Positions 1 through 8,430 of a stretch of DNA of 64,000 nucleotides are shown piece by piece. Below the pieces are notes generated by a model. That model ran no database searches. It worked only from the letters and a program-made list of their open reading frames with translations, and was not told the DNA's origin. The translations under genes and the position numbers were made by a program. This DNA comes from CAYVHU01 sp964451415 (lineage in GTDB: Bacteria; Pseudomonadota; Alphaproteobacteria; Rhodospirillales; Magnetovibrionaceae). The stretch spans positions 62,001 through 126,000 of the forward strand of contig CAYVHU010000005.1 of assembly GCA_964451415.1 (NCBI GenBank), written 5' to 3'. Numbering within the stretch: position 1 is the first letter of the stretch; each line of letters starts with the position of its first letter.

Positions 1-960
1 AAGGCCTCGGAGATCGACGAAGTGATTTTGGTCGGCGGGATGACCCGCATGCCGAAGGTGCAAGAAGTGGTCAAAGAATTTTTTGGCCGCGAGCCGCACA
101 AGGGCGTGAATCCGGACGAAGTGGTTGCCATCGGCGCCGCCATCCAAGGCGGCGTGTTGAAGGGCGAAGTGAAAGACGTCTTGCTTTTGGACGTCACGCC
201 ACTGTCGCTTGGTATCGAGACGCTGGGCGGTGTTTTTACCCGTTTGATCGATCGCAACACCACCATTCCGACGCGCAAGTCCCAAGTCTTTTCCACGGCG
301 GAAGACAATCAAGGTGCGGTGACCATTCGAGTCTTCCAAGGTGAGCGCGAAATGGCGGCCGACAACAAGCTTCTCGGTCAGTTTGATCTTGTGGGCATTC
401 CGCCCGCACCGCGCGGGCTGCCGCAGATCGAGGTGACGTTCGACATTGACGCCAACGGCATCGTCAATGTTTCGGCAAAGGACAAAGCCACGGGCAAGGA
501 ACAGCAAGTGTCCATTCAGGCCTCCGGCGGCCTTGGCGATGAAGACATCGAAAAAATGGTCAAGGATGCCGAAGAGCATGCCGAAGAGGATGCGAAGCGT
601 CGCGAATTGGTCGATGTCCGCAACCATGCCGAAAGCCTGATCCATGATACCGAAAAGAACGTTGCGGAATACGGCGACAAGGTATCACCCGATGACAAGG
701 CGGCGATCGAGACGGCTGTCCAGGAGGCCAAGGACGCTTTTGCGGACGACACGATTGATGCCGAAACGCTGAAGGCCAAGACCGAAGCCCTGACGCAGGC
801 CGCTATGAAATTGGGCGAAGCCATGTACAAGGCCCAACAGGCCGAAGCTGGTAGCGATGCTGCGGCGGAGGCCGGAGCGGAACAGCCCGCCGGCGGAGCG
901 GACGACAACGTGGTCGATGCCGATTTTGAAGAAGTCGATCCAGATCAGGACAAGAAATAA
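1..960 (+). CDS. dnaK: Chaperone protein DnaK, 3' part (5' end outside window)
   Basis: This is the C-terminal half (319 codons visible) of the Hsp70 chaperone, an ATP-driven cytosolic folding machine that works with DnaJ and GrpE. The frame is open from base 1. The visible part starts inside the nucleotide-binding domain (VGGMTRMPKVQ, then the GAAIQGGVL segment) and continues through the linker (DVLLLDVTPLSLGIE) into the substrate-binding beta domain and helical lid. It ends in an acidic tail with an EEVDPDQDKK-like end. dnaJ follows 103 bp downstream on the same strand, the usual dnaK-dnaJ order. Identification is secure; only the 5' end is missing because of the window boundary. Confidence 0.97.
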   Translation, partial: KASEIDEVILVGGMTRMPKVQEVVKEFFGREPHKGVNPDEVVAIGAAIQGGVLKGEVKDVLLLDVTPLSLGIETLGGVFTRLIDRNTTIPTRKSQVFSTAEDNQGAVTIRVFQGEREMAADNKLLGQFDLVGIPPAPRGLPQIEVTFDIDANGIVNVSAKDKATGKEQQVSIQASGGLGDEDIEKMVKDAEEHAEEDAKRRELVDVRNHAESLIHDTEKNVAEYGDKVSPDDKAAIETAVQEAKDAFADDTIDAETLKAKTEALTQAAMKLGEAMYKAQQAEAGSDAAAEAGAEQPAGGADDNVVDADFEEVDPDQDKK

Positions 961-990
961 GCCGGGGAATGCCTTTGAAAGGCCGGTTAT

Positions 991-1022
991 GTTCGGCGGG
1001 CGGCTGAGGCTTCCCGCCGGAC
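991..1022 (+). other. Stem-loop between dnaK and dnaJ
   Basis: A 10-bp GC-rich stem (GTTCGGCGGG paired with CCCGCCGGAC, one G-T wobble) with a 12-nt loop lies in the dnaK-dnaJ gap. No T-run follows, so it is more likely an RNA-processing or attenuating hairpin that lowers dnaJ expression relative to dnaK than a full terminator. This role is inferred from position only. Confidence 0.45.
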
Positions 1023-1063
1023 ATGCGTTTCGTGTCTTGTTGAATATCTTGGGGACTTAGGTG

Positions 1064-2200
1064 ATGGAAAAGCAGGATTTTTATGAGCTGCTTGGAGTCT
1101 CGAAGAGCGCGGACAGTGCCGAGATCAAAAAGGCCTACCGCAAGCTCGCGATGAAATATCATCCGGATCGCAATCCCGATGACAAGAAAGCTGAGCAGAA
1201 CTTCAAAGACGTCAATGAGGCGTACGAAATCCTCAAGGACGAGGAAAAACGTGCGGCCTATGATCGTTTCGGACACGCTGCATTTGAACAAGGCGGTGTC
1301 GGCGGCGGCGAGGGCGGCTTTGGCGGCGGTGGCGGTGGTTTCGCCGATATTTTCGAAGAAATGTTCGGCGGCGGTTTCGGCGGACGCGGCGGTACGGAAC
1401 AAAGCGGCCGTGGTGCGGATATGCGCTTCAACATGGATATTACGCTTGAAGATGCATTCAGCGGAAAATCCACGGAAATCCGGGTGCCGGGATCCGTATC
1501 ATGTTCGGCGTGCGGCGGTTCCGGGGCGACCAGGGGTTCCGAGCCGGTGGTCTGTGCCACGTGTAGCGGCCATGGTCGGGTGCGTGCCCAACAAGGGTTT
1601 TTCACTGTAGAGCGGACCTGCCCGTCGTGCCATGGCCAGGGAAAAGTCATTAAGGATCCCTGCCGTGCCTGTTCGGGAACGGGGCGCGTCCATAAAGAAA
1701 AAACGCTGTCCATCAACATTCCCGCAGGCGTGGAAACCGGCACGCGCATCCGCTTGGCCGGAGAAGGTGAAGCGGGACAGCGTGGTGCGCCGGCGGGCGA
1801 TCTTTATATCTTTTTGAACGTGCGTCCCCATCGCATCTTCCAGCGTGACGGTGCGGATATTCATATTCGTGTGCCGGTGCCGATCACCACGGCGGCGTTG
1901 GGCGGTTCGCTTGAGGTGCCGACGGTTGACGGCCACTATGCGCGCATCAATATTCCCGCCGGCACCCAGTCCGGACAGCAGTTTCGCCTGCGCGGCAAGG
2001 GCATGAGCATGTTGCGCTCAAGCGCGCGCGGTGACATGTTTGTTGAACTTTCGGTGGAAACGCCGGTGAATCTCACCAAAAAACAGAAGGAACTTTTAGA
2101 GGAGTTCCGCAAGCTTGGCGGCGACGAACATAAGCACAGCCCAAAATCGGGAGGCTTTTTTGCCAAGGCCAAGGATTTCTGGGAAGATTTAAAGGACTGA
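1064..2200 (+). CDS. dnaJ: Chaperone protein DnaJ (Hsp40)
   Basis: DnaJ delivers unfolded clients to DnaK and stimulates its ATPase. The 378-aa protein has the complete type I layout: a J domain with HPD at about residues 33-35, a glycine/phenylalanine-rich stretch (about 75-115), four CxxCxGxG zinc repeats (CSACGGSG, CATCSGHG, CPSCHGQG, CRACSGTG), and the C-terminal client-binding beta domains. A GTG lies one codon upstream, but I choose the ATG at 1064 because it gives the family-typical MEKQDFYELLG start with GGGGA a suitable distance upstream. It is probably co-transcribed with dnaK, and dapB follows after 12 bp. Confidence 0.97.
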   Translation: MEKQDFYELLGVSKSADSAEIKKAYRKLAMKYHPDRNPDDKKAEQNFKDVNEAYEILKDEEKRAAYDRFGHAAFEQGGVGGGEGGFGGGGGGFADIFEEMFGGGFGGRGGTEQSGRGADMRFNMDITLEDAFSGKSTEIRVPGSVSCSACGGSGATRGSEPVVCATCSGHGRVRAQQGFFTVERTCPSCHGQGKVIKDPCRACSGTGRVHKEKTLSINIPAGVETGTRIRLAGEGEAGQRGAPAGDLYIFLNVRPHRIFQRDGADIHIRVPVPITTAALGGSLEVPTVDGHYARINIPAGTQSGQQFRLRGKGMSMLRSSARGDMFVELSVETPVNLTKKQKELLEEFRKLGGDEHKHSPKSGGFFAKAKDFWEDLKD

Positions 2201-2212
2201 TCCTGGGCGGGG

Positions 2213-3034
2213 ATGATTGTGACCCATAAGCATATTGTAAAAATTGGAATTGTCGGCGCTGCGGGACGTATGGGACGCATGCTGCTCAAGGCCGTCGCAC
2301 AGACATCCGACGCGGAACTGGTCGGGGGCACGGAGGCCGCCCATCACGCCGACATGGGGCGCGATCTTGGTGCGCTGGCCGGGCTGGAGGCTTTAGGTGT
2401 TCCCCTGAGTTCCGACCCGCACGATCTTTTTGAACGGGCCGACGTCATTATAGATTTCACCGTCCCGACCGCTACGGCGGCCCATGCGGCGCTTGCGGCA
2501 CAGACCGGCGGTGTTTTGGTGATTGGCACCACGGGACTGGAAGTTCAGCATCAAGAAGCCATAGAGCGCGCGGCGCGCCATTGTGTCATTGTGCAGGCGG
2601 CGAACTATTCCGTCGGCGTGAATCTTTTGCTGGGTCTGGTGGAACAAACCGCCCGCATTATGCCTGAAGCCTACGATATCGAAATCCTGGAAATGCACCA
2701 TCGCCATAAGGTGGACGCGCCCAGCGGCACCGCCCTTGCGTTGGGCCGTGCGGCGGCAAAGGGCCGGGGCGTGGATCTAGACGAAGTTGCAGACAAGGTG
2801 CGCGATGGAATTACGGGCGCTCGCAAATCCGGCGATATCGGTTTTGCGACTTTGCGTGGCGGGGATGTGGTGGGGGATCACACGGTCATTTTTGCGGGCG
2901 TGGGGGAGCGTATCGAGATCGCCCACAAGGCGTCATCGCGAGAAATTTTTGCGCGTGGCGCGGTGCGTGCTGCGGTGTGGGCCGGGTCGCAAAAACCGGG
3001 TTTGTACGCCATGAAAGACGTTCTTGGTTTTTAG
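2213..3034 (+). CDS. dapB: 4-hydroxy-tetrahydrodipicolinate reductase
   Basis: DapB reduces hydroxytetrahydrodipicolinate with NAD(P)H in the lysine and diaminopimelate (peptidoglycan) pathway. The 273-aa protein has an N-terminal Rossmann nucleotide-binding motif (GAAGRMGR, about residues 14-21) and the DapB signature around EMHHRHKVDAPSGTAL (about 160-175), with the substrate-binding histidines and lysine. Length is typical. It starts 12 bp after dnaJ with GGCGGGG just upstream, so it probably belongs to the same transcript. Its stop codon lies inside the first copy of a 13-bp tandem repeat. Confidence 0.97.
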   Translation: MIVTHKHIVKIGIVGAAGRMGRMLLKAVAQTSDAELVGGTEAAHHADMGRDLGALAGLEALGVPLSSDPHDLFERADVIIDFTVPTATAAHAALAAQTGGVLVIGTTGLEVQHQEAIERAARHCVIVQAANYSVGVNLLLGLVEQTARIMPEAYDIEILEMHHRHKVDAPSGTALALGRAAAKGRGVDLDEVADKVRDGITGARKSGDIGFATLRGGDVVGDHTVIFAGVGERIEIAHKASSREIFARGAVRAAVWAGSQKPGLYAMKDVLGF

Positions 3035-3095
3035 GCTTGGTTTTTAGGCTTGGTTTTTAGGCTTGGTTTTTAGGCTTGGTTTTTAGGCTTGGCTT
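3031..3095 (+). repeat. 13-bp tandem repeat, five copies, between dapB and nth
   Basis: Five head-to-tail copies of TTAGGCTTGGTTT occupy 3031-3043, 3044-3056, 3057-3069, 3070-3082 and 3083-3095. The first four are identical and the fifth has one T-to-C change. The preceding CTTGGTTT at 3023-3030 is a partial copy. The dapB stop TAG is in copy one, so copy-number changes leave DapB intact. Because 13 is not a multiple of three, the repeated TAG falls in all three frames. The near identity suggests recent slippage expansion. Confidence 0.95.
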
Positions 3096-3104
3096 TTGGC
3101 GCCC

Positions 3105-3749
3105 ATGAAAAAAACCGATATCCAGGAATTTTTCACCCGCTTGCGCGCTCAAAATCGCGCGCCGAAGTCTGAATTGAATTGGATCAATCCATTCACCTTG
3201 TTGGTGGCGGTGGTATTGTCGGCCCAGGCCACGGATGTGAGCGTGAACAAGGCCACGGAAACATTATTTAAAATTGCCGACACGCCGGAAAAAATGCTGG
3301 CACTGGGCGTTGAGAGCTTGAAAACGCACATCAGGACCATTGGGCTATACAACACCAAGGCGAAAAATGTTTTGGCGTTGTGTCGCATGTTGGTCGATGA
3401 ATTCGGATCCAAGGTGCCCCGCGTCCGGGAACAGTTGGAACGTTTGCCCGGCGTCGGGCGCAAAACCGCCAATGTGGTGTTGAATGTTTGTTGGGGGGAA
3501 CCCACCATGGCGGTGGATACGCACATTTTTCGCGTTTCCAACCGTACTGGTCTCGCCCCCGGGAAGACACCCTTGGCGGTGGAGAAGAAACTGTTGGAAG
3601 TGGTGCCGCAGGAATTTATGACGCAAGCACATCACTGGTTGATTCTGCACGGACGTTATGTGTGTAAAGCGAGAAGGCCGGACTGTGCAAAGTGCATCGT
3701 TAGCGATTTGTGTGCCTACGATGACAAGGTTAATTCTGCAACGCGTTGA
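3105..3749 (+). CDS. nth: Endonuclease III (DNA glycosylase/AP lyase)
   Basis: Nth removes oxidised pyrimidines and cleaves the abasic site in base-excision repair. The 214-aa protein has the helix-hairpin-helix LPGVGRKTANVVLN (about residues 110-123) containing the catalytic lysine, followed by the catalytic aspartate in AVDTHIFRVSNR. The C-terminal 4Fe-4S loop has the standard spacing C-x6-C-x2-C-x5-C (CKARRPDC, CAKC, CIVSDLC). I use the ATG at 3105; a TTG at 3096 is in frame but would start at the repeat edge. No good ribosome-binding site is visible because the 13-bp repeats fill the upstream region. The 3' end overlaps the convergent lipoprotein gene by 20 bp. Confidence 0.96.
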   Translation: MKKTDIQEFFTRLRAQNRAPKSELNWINPFTLLVAVVLSAQATDVSVNKATETLFKIADTPEKMLALGVESLKTHIRTIGLYNTKAKNVLALCRMLVDEFGSKVPRVREQLERLPGVGRKTANVVLNVCWGEPTMAVDTHIFRVSNRTGLAPGKTPLAVEKKLLEVVPQEFMTQAHHWLILHGRYVCKARRPDCAKCIVSDLCAYDDKVNSATR

Positions 3750-4170
3750 GGCAGGCCTCTCGATCGGTGTTGCGGCCTTGGGCGTCGCGGGCGTCGAAGT
3801 GCAGGATATGTGCGGTTTTTGGTCCCGTCTTTCGCGTATTTTCATCCGTATATAAAAAGATATTCAAGACGCAGCTTTTATTTTTGTATTGCCAGATATT
3901 GGCGTATCTATCCGTCCGCGCAAAGTCGGGATTGCCCAAGGTTTTTCTGAGCCAGGCGTCGCTTTTTCCCAGCAGTTCGTCTGCCGTGATTTTGACCTTG
4001 GCAGGTTTGATGGGTTTGGCGGGAGGAACGTGTTGGTGTTTGATGACGGGCGTCGGGAGGACTTCGACGGTTTTCGTGGTGATGATGGGCGGTGCTTTTT
4101 GCGGTACGCCGCTACAGGCGGCCAACATCAAAACGGGTGCGCTCAAAAGGGCGGATCTCAGAAAATGCAT
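3730..4170 (-). CDS. Putative lipoprotein of unknown function
   Basis: I do not recognise a family for this 146-aa protein. Starting at the ATG at 4170, it has a short basic N-terminus, a hydrophobic stretch and a lipobox (MLAAC) giving a mature Cys at about residue 18, so an envelope lipoprotein is likely. A proline/lysine-rich linker (about 25-55) leads to a small C-terminal domain (LGKSDAWLRKTLGNPDFARTD and a later ILHFDARDAQG). The start lies 4 bp after the stop of the upstream EI24-like gene, indicating co-transcription. The end overlaps convergent nth. A longer in-frame extension upstream exists but would bury the signal peptide. Confidence 0.75.
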   Translation of the reverse strand: MHFLRSALLSAPVLMLAACSGVPQKAPPIITTKTVEVLPTPVIKHQHVPPAKPIKPAKVKITADELLGKSDAWLRKTLGNPDFARTDRYANIWQYKNKSCVLNIFLYTDENTRKTGPKTAHILHFDARDAQGRNTDREACLNALQN

Positions 4171-4174
4171 GGGC

Positions 4175-4909
4175 TTATGAATCCAGACGGGGCCTGCCGT
4201 CGCCGGATATGGCGGGGGTGGCGGGTTTGTCTGGAATGGCGTCGTGGGTGCGCCAGGCCTCGAATAAATGCACCGCAACAGCGGTAGCGATGATCGGGGC
4301 GACCAGGTTTAGAAACGGGATGGTGAGCATAAAAGCGAAGCCGATACCGGCAATGAACAAGGGGTGTTTCCACCGCGTGCGCAAGGCCTCGGCATCGTGG
4401 GCGCTTACGCGCCTCAGCGCGGCAAGTTCGAAATATTCCCGGCTTAATAAGTAGCCGTTCAGTGTGTAGTAGACGAACGGAAACAAAGGCGGGATCAGCA
4501 ACAACGGCAGGGCCAGCAGGTTCAGTCCCACCGAGATGCCGAGAAATTTAAGTGCCGGCCCGATGCTTTCCAGATAGCTTTGCCCGGGCGCGGGGGCAAG
4601 GTCGGGATAATGGCGTGCCTCCACGGCGGCGGCGACCCTGCCCAGCATCAAGGACGCCACGGCGGTGACGACGACCGGAAACAAGAACCATGTCACCACC
4701 ACGACGGCAGCCTGGCCAAGGGAGACGAACAAGGTCTCCAGAAAGGTTACGGAGCTAAAGGTCGTTGCCTTGAGCGCAATGGACGAAAGGATGAAAAGGA
4801 CGATAAAAATCGTAATCGACCAACCTATGGATAGCCATACGATGGTGCGGGTTTTGGCATCGGACAGTTGTCCGAAGGCCTTGAAATAAGCGCTCAGCAT
4901 GCGTCCCAT
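4175..4909 (-). CDS. EI24/CysZ-like multi-pass membrane protein
   Basis: This 244-aa protein has about four to five hydrophobic membrane segments (around residues 24-45, 58-90, 125-160 and 195-225 from the chosen start). It also has the EI24/CysZ-type features YFKAFGQL near the N-terminus, GLNLLALPL, and the FVYYTLNGYLLSREYFELAALRR region. CysZ imports sulfate, but many EI24-family members have no assigned substrate, so I do not claim one. I start at 4909 (MGRMLSAYF) because AGGAAC lies about 8 bp upstream; an upstream in-frame extension lacks such a site. It is followed immediately by the lipoprotein gene and is divergent from the sugar-kinase gene. Confidence 0.8.
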   Translation of the reverse strand: MGRMLSAYFKAFGQLSDAKTRTIVWLSIGWSITIFIVLFILSSIALKATTFSSVTFLETLFVSLGQAAVVVVTWFLFPVVVTAVASLMLGRVAAAVEARHYPDLAPAPGQSYLESIGPALKFLGISVGLNLLALPLLLIPPLFPFVYYTLNGYLLSREYFELAALRRVSAHDAEALRTRWKHPLFIAGIGFAFMLTIPFLNLVAPIIATAVAVHLFEAWRTHDAIPDKPATPAISGDGRPRLDS

Positions 4910-5007
4910 GGGGAAAAGTTCCTGTTTTGTGCGCTTTGGCGACGAAGGGTACGCACAGAAATAGCCGTGACGGCGGTTGTGTGCAAGGGGGGTACGATTC
5001 TCTTTGC

Positions 5008-5035
5008 TTGCCCCGACGCCGCTCCTAGTTATACT
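5008..5035 (+). promoter_or_regulatory. Candidate sigma-70 promoter for the PfkB kinase gene
   Basis: TTGCCC (5008-5013) and TATACT (5030-5035) are separated by 16 bp, upstream of the kinase gene start at 5083. The -10 is good and the -35 is weak. There is no experimental support. Confidence 0.35.
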
Positions 5036-5082
5036 GCGCGCCACTTTGTGTTTTTCTATTTTTTCTCATCAGGAGCCAAACC

Positions 5083-6102
5083 ATGGACCGCACGCGCTAC
5101 GACGTGGTGGGTATCGGCAACGCTATCGTTGATGTCCTCGCCCAGGCGGACGATGCCTTTTTGTCGAAAAACGATCTGCAAAAGGGGTCCATGGCGCTGA
5201 TTGATGCCGATGCCGCCGATGCGCTTTACGCCGCCATGGGGCCAGGCCTGGAATGTTCCGGCGGTTCGGCGGCCAATACCATCGCCGGTCTGGCCAGCTT
5301 GGGCGGACGCGGCGCCTTCATCGGCAAGGTCAGGGACGATGAGTTGGGCCGCGTATTCGGCCACGATATCAAGTCCAGCGGTGTGCACTTCGCCACCGCG
5401 CCTTCAAATGATGGTGCCCCCACCGCGCGCTCGCTGATCAACGTGACGCCCGATGCGGAGCGAACCATGTGCACATTTTTGGGCGCGTGCGTCGATCTGG
5501 GCCCGGCGGACGTGGATGCGGACGTGGTGCGTGCGGCGCAGGTGACCTACCTGGAAGGGTATTTGTGGGACAAAGACAACGCCAAGGCCGCGTTTGTCAC
5601 CGCCGCCGAGTTGGCCCACGAAGCAGGCCGTGAAGTTTCCCTCAGTCTGTCGGATCCGTTTTGTGTCGATCGCCACCGCGACAGTTTTCGTGAGTTGGTT
5701 TCGGGGCATGTGGATATTCTTTTCGCCAATGAGAACGAAATCTGCTCGCTCTATCAGGTCGAGACCTTCGACGAGGCGTTGCAGCAGGTGCGCGGCCATT
5801 GCAAGGTTGCGGCGCTGACCCGCTCGGCCAAGGGCTCTGTTGTCGTCTCCGGGGACGAGGTGCATGTCGTCGATGCCCAGCCCATTGACGCTGTGGTGGA
5901 TACCACGGGCGCGGGCGATGCTTATGCCGCGGGGTTTCTTTACGGTTATACCAACGCTTACAGGGATGATCTGGCGCGCTGCGCCGTGATCGGTGCGATT
6001 GCAGCCAGTGAAGTGATCGGCCATTACGGCGCGCGCCCGGAAGTACAACTCAATGAATTAGTCGAGCAGGTGTTTCGCGCTGCGAATGCTATCGGCTCGT
6101 GA
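5083..6102 (+). CDS. PfkB-family carbohydrate kinase, probable adenosine kinase
   Basis: This 339-aa protein has both PfkB signatures: GGSAANTIAGLASLGG (about residues 60-75) and DTTGAGDAYAAGFLYG (about 270-285), where the aspartate is the catalytic base. The family phosphorylates a sugar or nucleoside hydroxyl with ATP. The overall sequence resembles the alphaproteobacterial proteins annotated as adenosine kinases, but substrate choice cannot be read from the motifs alone. CAGGAG lies 9 bp before the ATG. The stop codon overlaps the GTG just before typA, so both are likely on one transcript. Confidence 0.85.
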   Translation: MDRTRYDVVGIGNAIVDVLAQADDAFLSKNDLQKGSMALIDADAADALYAAMGPGLECSGGSAANTIAGLASLGGRGAFIGKVRDDELGRVFGHDIKSSGVHFATAPSNDGAPTARSLINVTPDAERTMCTFLGACVDLGPADVDADVVRAAQVTYLEGYLWDKDNAKAAFVTAAELAHEAGREVSLSLSDPFCVDRHRDSFRELVSGHVDILFANENEICSLYQVETFDEALQQVRGHCKVAALTRSAKGSVVVSGDEVHVVDAQPIDAVVDTTGAGDAYAAGFLYGYTNAYRDDLARCAVIGAIAASEVIGHYGARPEVQLNELVEQVFRAANAIGS

Positions 6103-6113
6103 AGGACAACACA

Positions 6114-7937
6114 ATGAACATACGCAATATCGCCATTATCGCCCACGTCGATCACGGGAAAACAACCCTGGTTGATGTGATGTTGCAACAGTCCGGTGCC
6201 TTCCGTAACAACCAAAAAGTTGCAGAGCGGGCTATGGACTCCGGCGAACTGGAACGCGAACGCGGCATCACCATCACCGCCAAGCCCACTTCGGTGGAAT
6301 GGAAGGGCACGCGCATCAACATCGTCGATACCCCGGGTCACGCCGATTTCGGCGGCGAGGTCGAACGTATCCTGAGCATGGTGGATGGTGTGCTTTTGCT
6401 GGTCGATGCGGCCGAAGGCGCCATGCCGCAGACTAAATTCGTGACCGGCAAGGCCCTGAAGCTCGGCCTGAAGCCAATCGTCGTGGTCAACAAGGTCGAT
6501 AAGCCCGAACAGCGTGCTTACGAAGTGCAGGACGAAATTTTCGATTTGTTCTCCGCCCTTGACGCGAACGATGAGCAATTAGACTTCCCCACCGTTTTCG
6601 CTTCGGCCAAGAACGGCTGGGCGGCCGCCGAACCCGACGGTGCGCAAGACAACATGGACATTATTTTCGACACGATCCTTGACTATGTTCCCGCCCCCGA
6701 AGTCATTGAAGACGAGCCGTTTTCCATGCTTGCCACCACCTTGGAGGCGGACAAATTTCTGGGCCGCGTGCTGACAGGCCGCGTGCATTCCGGTGTTGTG
6801 AAGCCGGGCATGACGATCAAGGCCATAAACCGCGACGGCAAAGTGCTGGAACAGGGCCGCGTCACCAAACTGCTGGCGTTCCGCGGTCTGGAACGCGTGC
6901 CGACGGACGAGGTTCACTCCGGTGACCTGGTGGCCATCGCGGGCATGACCAAGGCCACCGTGGCCGATACGTTGTGCGATGCTGCCGTAGAGGTGCCGCT
7001 TGAATCCCAGCCGGTGGACCCGCCGACCCTGGCGATGACATTTTCGGTCAACGATTCCCCGTTGGCCGGGACCGAGGGTTCCAAGGTCACCTCGCGTATG
7101 ATCCGTGAGCGCCTGCTGTCCGAGGCCGAGGGCAATGTCGCCTTGCGCGTCACCGAGTCCGACAGCAAGGATGCTTTCGAAGTCGCTGGGCGCGGTGAAT
7201 TGCAGCTGGGCGTTTTGATCGAACAAATGCGCCGTGAAGGGTTTGAGCTGACCATTTCGCGCCCGCGTGTCCTTATTCTGGAAGATGAAAACGGCGATCG
7301 CACCGAGCCGCTGGAAGAAGTCACCGTCGATGTGGACGAAGAATTTTCCGGTATCGTGGTCGAGGCGCTTTCCCTGCGCAAGGGACAGATGAAGGAAATG
7401 AAGCCGTCCGGTGCCGGCAAAACGCGTCTCGTGTTCCATGTGCCCGCGCGCGGCATGATCGGGTATCACGGCGAGTTTTTAACCGAAACGCGCGGTACCG
7501 GCATCATGTCGCGGGTTTTCCAGTCCTACGTTTCCTACCAAGGCAAGCTCCCGGGGCGGCGCAACGGGGTGCTGGTTTCCAGCGCCAGCGGCGTGACGGT
7601 GGCCTATGCTTTGCAGAACCTCGAAGGGCGCGGGCCGCTGTTCGTCGGGGCGCAGGTCAAAACCTATGTGGGTATGGTCATCGGCGAACATTCCCGCCCC
7701 GGCGATCTGGAAGTCAACCCGATGAAGGCCAAGCAGTTGACCAACGTACGCGCGTCGGGCACCGACGATGCGGTGCGCCTGACGCCGCCGCGGCGCATGT
7801 CTCTGGAACAGGCCATCGCCTATATCCAGGACGATGAACTGGTGGAGGTGACGCCGAAAAATATTCGTCTACGCAAACGTTACCTGGATCCTCACGAACG
7901 CAAGCGTGCATCGCGCAAAGCGGATACGGCGGGCTGA
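6114..7937 (+). CDS. typA: Ribosome-associated GTPase TypA/BipA
   Basis: TypA (BipA) is an EF-G-like translational GTPase that assists 50S assembly and stress or cold responses. The 607-aa protein carries G1 AHVDHGKTTL (about residues 9-18), the switch region with RGITI, G3 DTPGHADFGGEVE, and G4 NKVDKP, followed by beta-barrel, EF-G-like and BipA-specific C-terminal domains ending at a basic tail. The ATG at 6114 (MNIRNIAII) is preferred over GTG at 6099 because AAGGA lies 7 bp before it and it matches the usual N-terminus. Length is typical. Confidence 0.97.
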   Translation: MNIRNIAIIAHVDHGKTTLVDVMLQQSGAFRNNQKVAERAMDSGELERERGITITAKPTSVEWKGTRINIVDTPGHADFGGEVERILSMVDGVLLLVDAAEGAMPQTKFVTGKALKLGLKPIVVVNKVDKPEQRAYEVQDEIFDLFSALDANDEQLDFPTVFASAKNGWAAAEPDGAQDNMDIIFDTILDYVPAPEVIEDEPFSMLATTLEADKFLGRVLTGRVHSGVVKPGMTIKAINRDGKVLEQGRVTKLLAFRGLERVPTDEVHSGDLVAIAGMTKATVADTLCDAAVEVPLESQPVDPPTLAMTFSVNDSPLAGTEGSKVTSRMIRERLLSEAEGNVALRVTESDSKDAFEVAGRGELQLGVLIEQMRREGFELTISRPRVLILEDENGDRTEPLEEVTVDVDEEFSGIVVEALSLRKGQMKEMKPSGAGKTRLVFHVPARGMIGYHGEFLTETRGTGIMSRVFQSYVSYQGKLPGRRNGVLVSSASGVTVAYALQNLEGRGPLFVGAQVKTYVGMVIGEHSRPGDLEVNPMKAKQLTNVRASGTDDAVRLTPPRRMSLEQAIAYIQDDELVEVTPKNIRLRKRYLDPHERKRASRKADTAG

Positions 7938-7981
7938 TTTAACACGCGGTTCGGGATTTACGGTGATATAAGAACGTTGCC

Positions 7982-8404
7982 ATGCTTAAGGTCACGGATA
8001 TCATCGAAATTCCCGAAGGCGAACTTGAAGAACGGTTCATCCGCGCTTCGGGCGCGGGGGGGCAGAACGTCAACAAGGTGGCGACGGCGGTGCAGTTGCG
8101 TTTCGATGCGCGCAACAGTCCCGCCATTTCTCACGCGCTGTTTGCGCGCTTACAACATCTGGCCGGCAGCCGGATGACACACGCGGGCGTGTTGGTCATT
8201 ACCGCAAGCCGTTTTCGTACCCAGGATCTCAACCGCAAGGATGCGCGTGCCCGGCTGGTCGATTTTCTCAAGCGCGCGTCGCAAGCGCGAAAGACGCGCC
8301 GAGCGACGCGCCCGACGCTTGGTTCCAAGCGCCGCCGTCTGGAAAACAAGCGGCGCAAATCCATCACCAAACAATTGCGCACTAAAATGATCGGCAATGA
8401 ATAA
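7982..8404 (+). CDS. arfB: Alternative ribosome-rescue factor ArfB (YaeJ)
   Basis: ArfB hydrolyses peptidyl-tRNA on stalled ribosomes that lack a stop codon. The 140-aa protein has the release-factor GGQ catalytic motif in the context SGAGGQNVNK (about residues 23-32). Its basic C-terminal tail (RKTRRATRPTLGSKRRRLENKRR onward, about 104-130) is what ArfB inserts into the empty mRNA channel. It lacks the codon-recognition domain of RF1/RF2, which agrees with its short length. It sits between typA and an ABC exporter with no strong ribosome-binding site. Confidence 0.93.
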   Translation: MLKVTDIIEIPEGELEERFIRASGAGGQNVNKVATAVQLRFDARNSPAISHALFARLQHLAGSRMTHAGVLVITASRFRTQDLNRKDARARLVDFLKRASQARKTRRATRPTLGSKRRRLENKRRKSITKQLRTKMIGNE

Positions 8405-8430
8405 AAAAGAACGGTAGGCTTAAGACGCAA

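Noticed and set aside
1290..1400. Glycine-codon repeats as a possible repeat element
   Set aside because: They are the normal glycine/phenylalanine-rich linker of DnaJ.
803..1402. Long antisense reading frame over the dnaK-dnaJ junction
   Set aside because: It runs opposite to two certain genes, lacks family-like composition, and is typical of GC-rich shadow frames.
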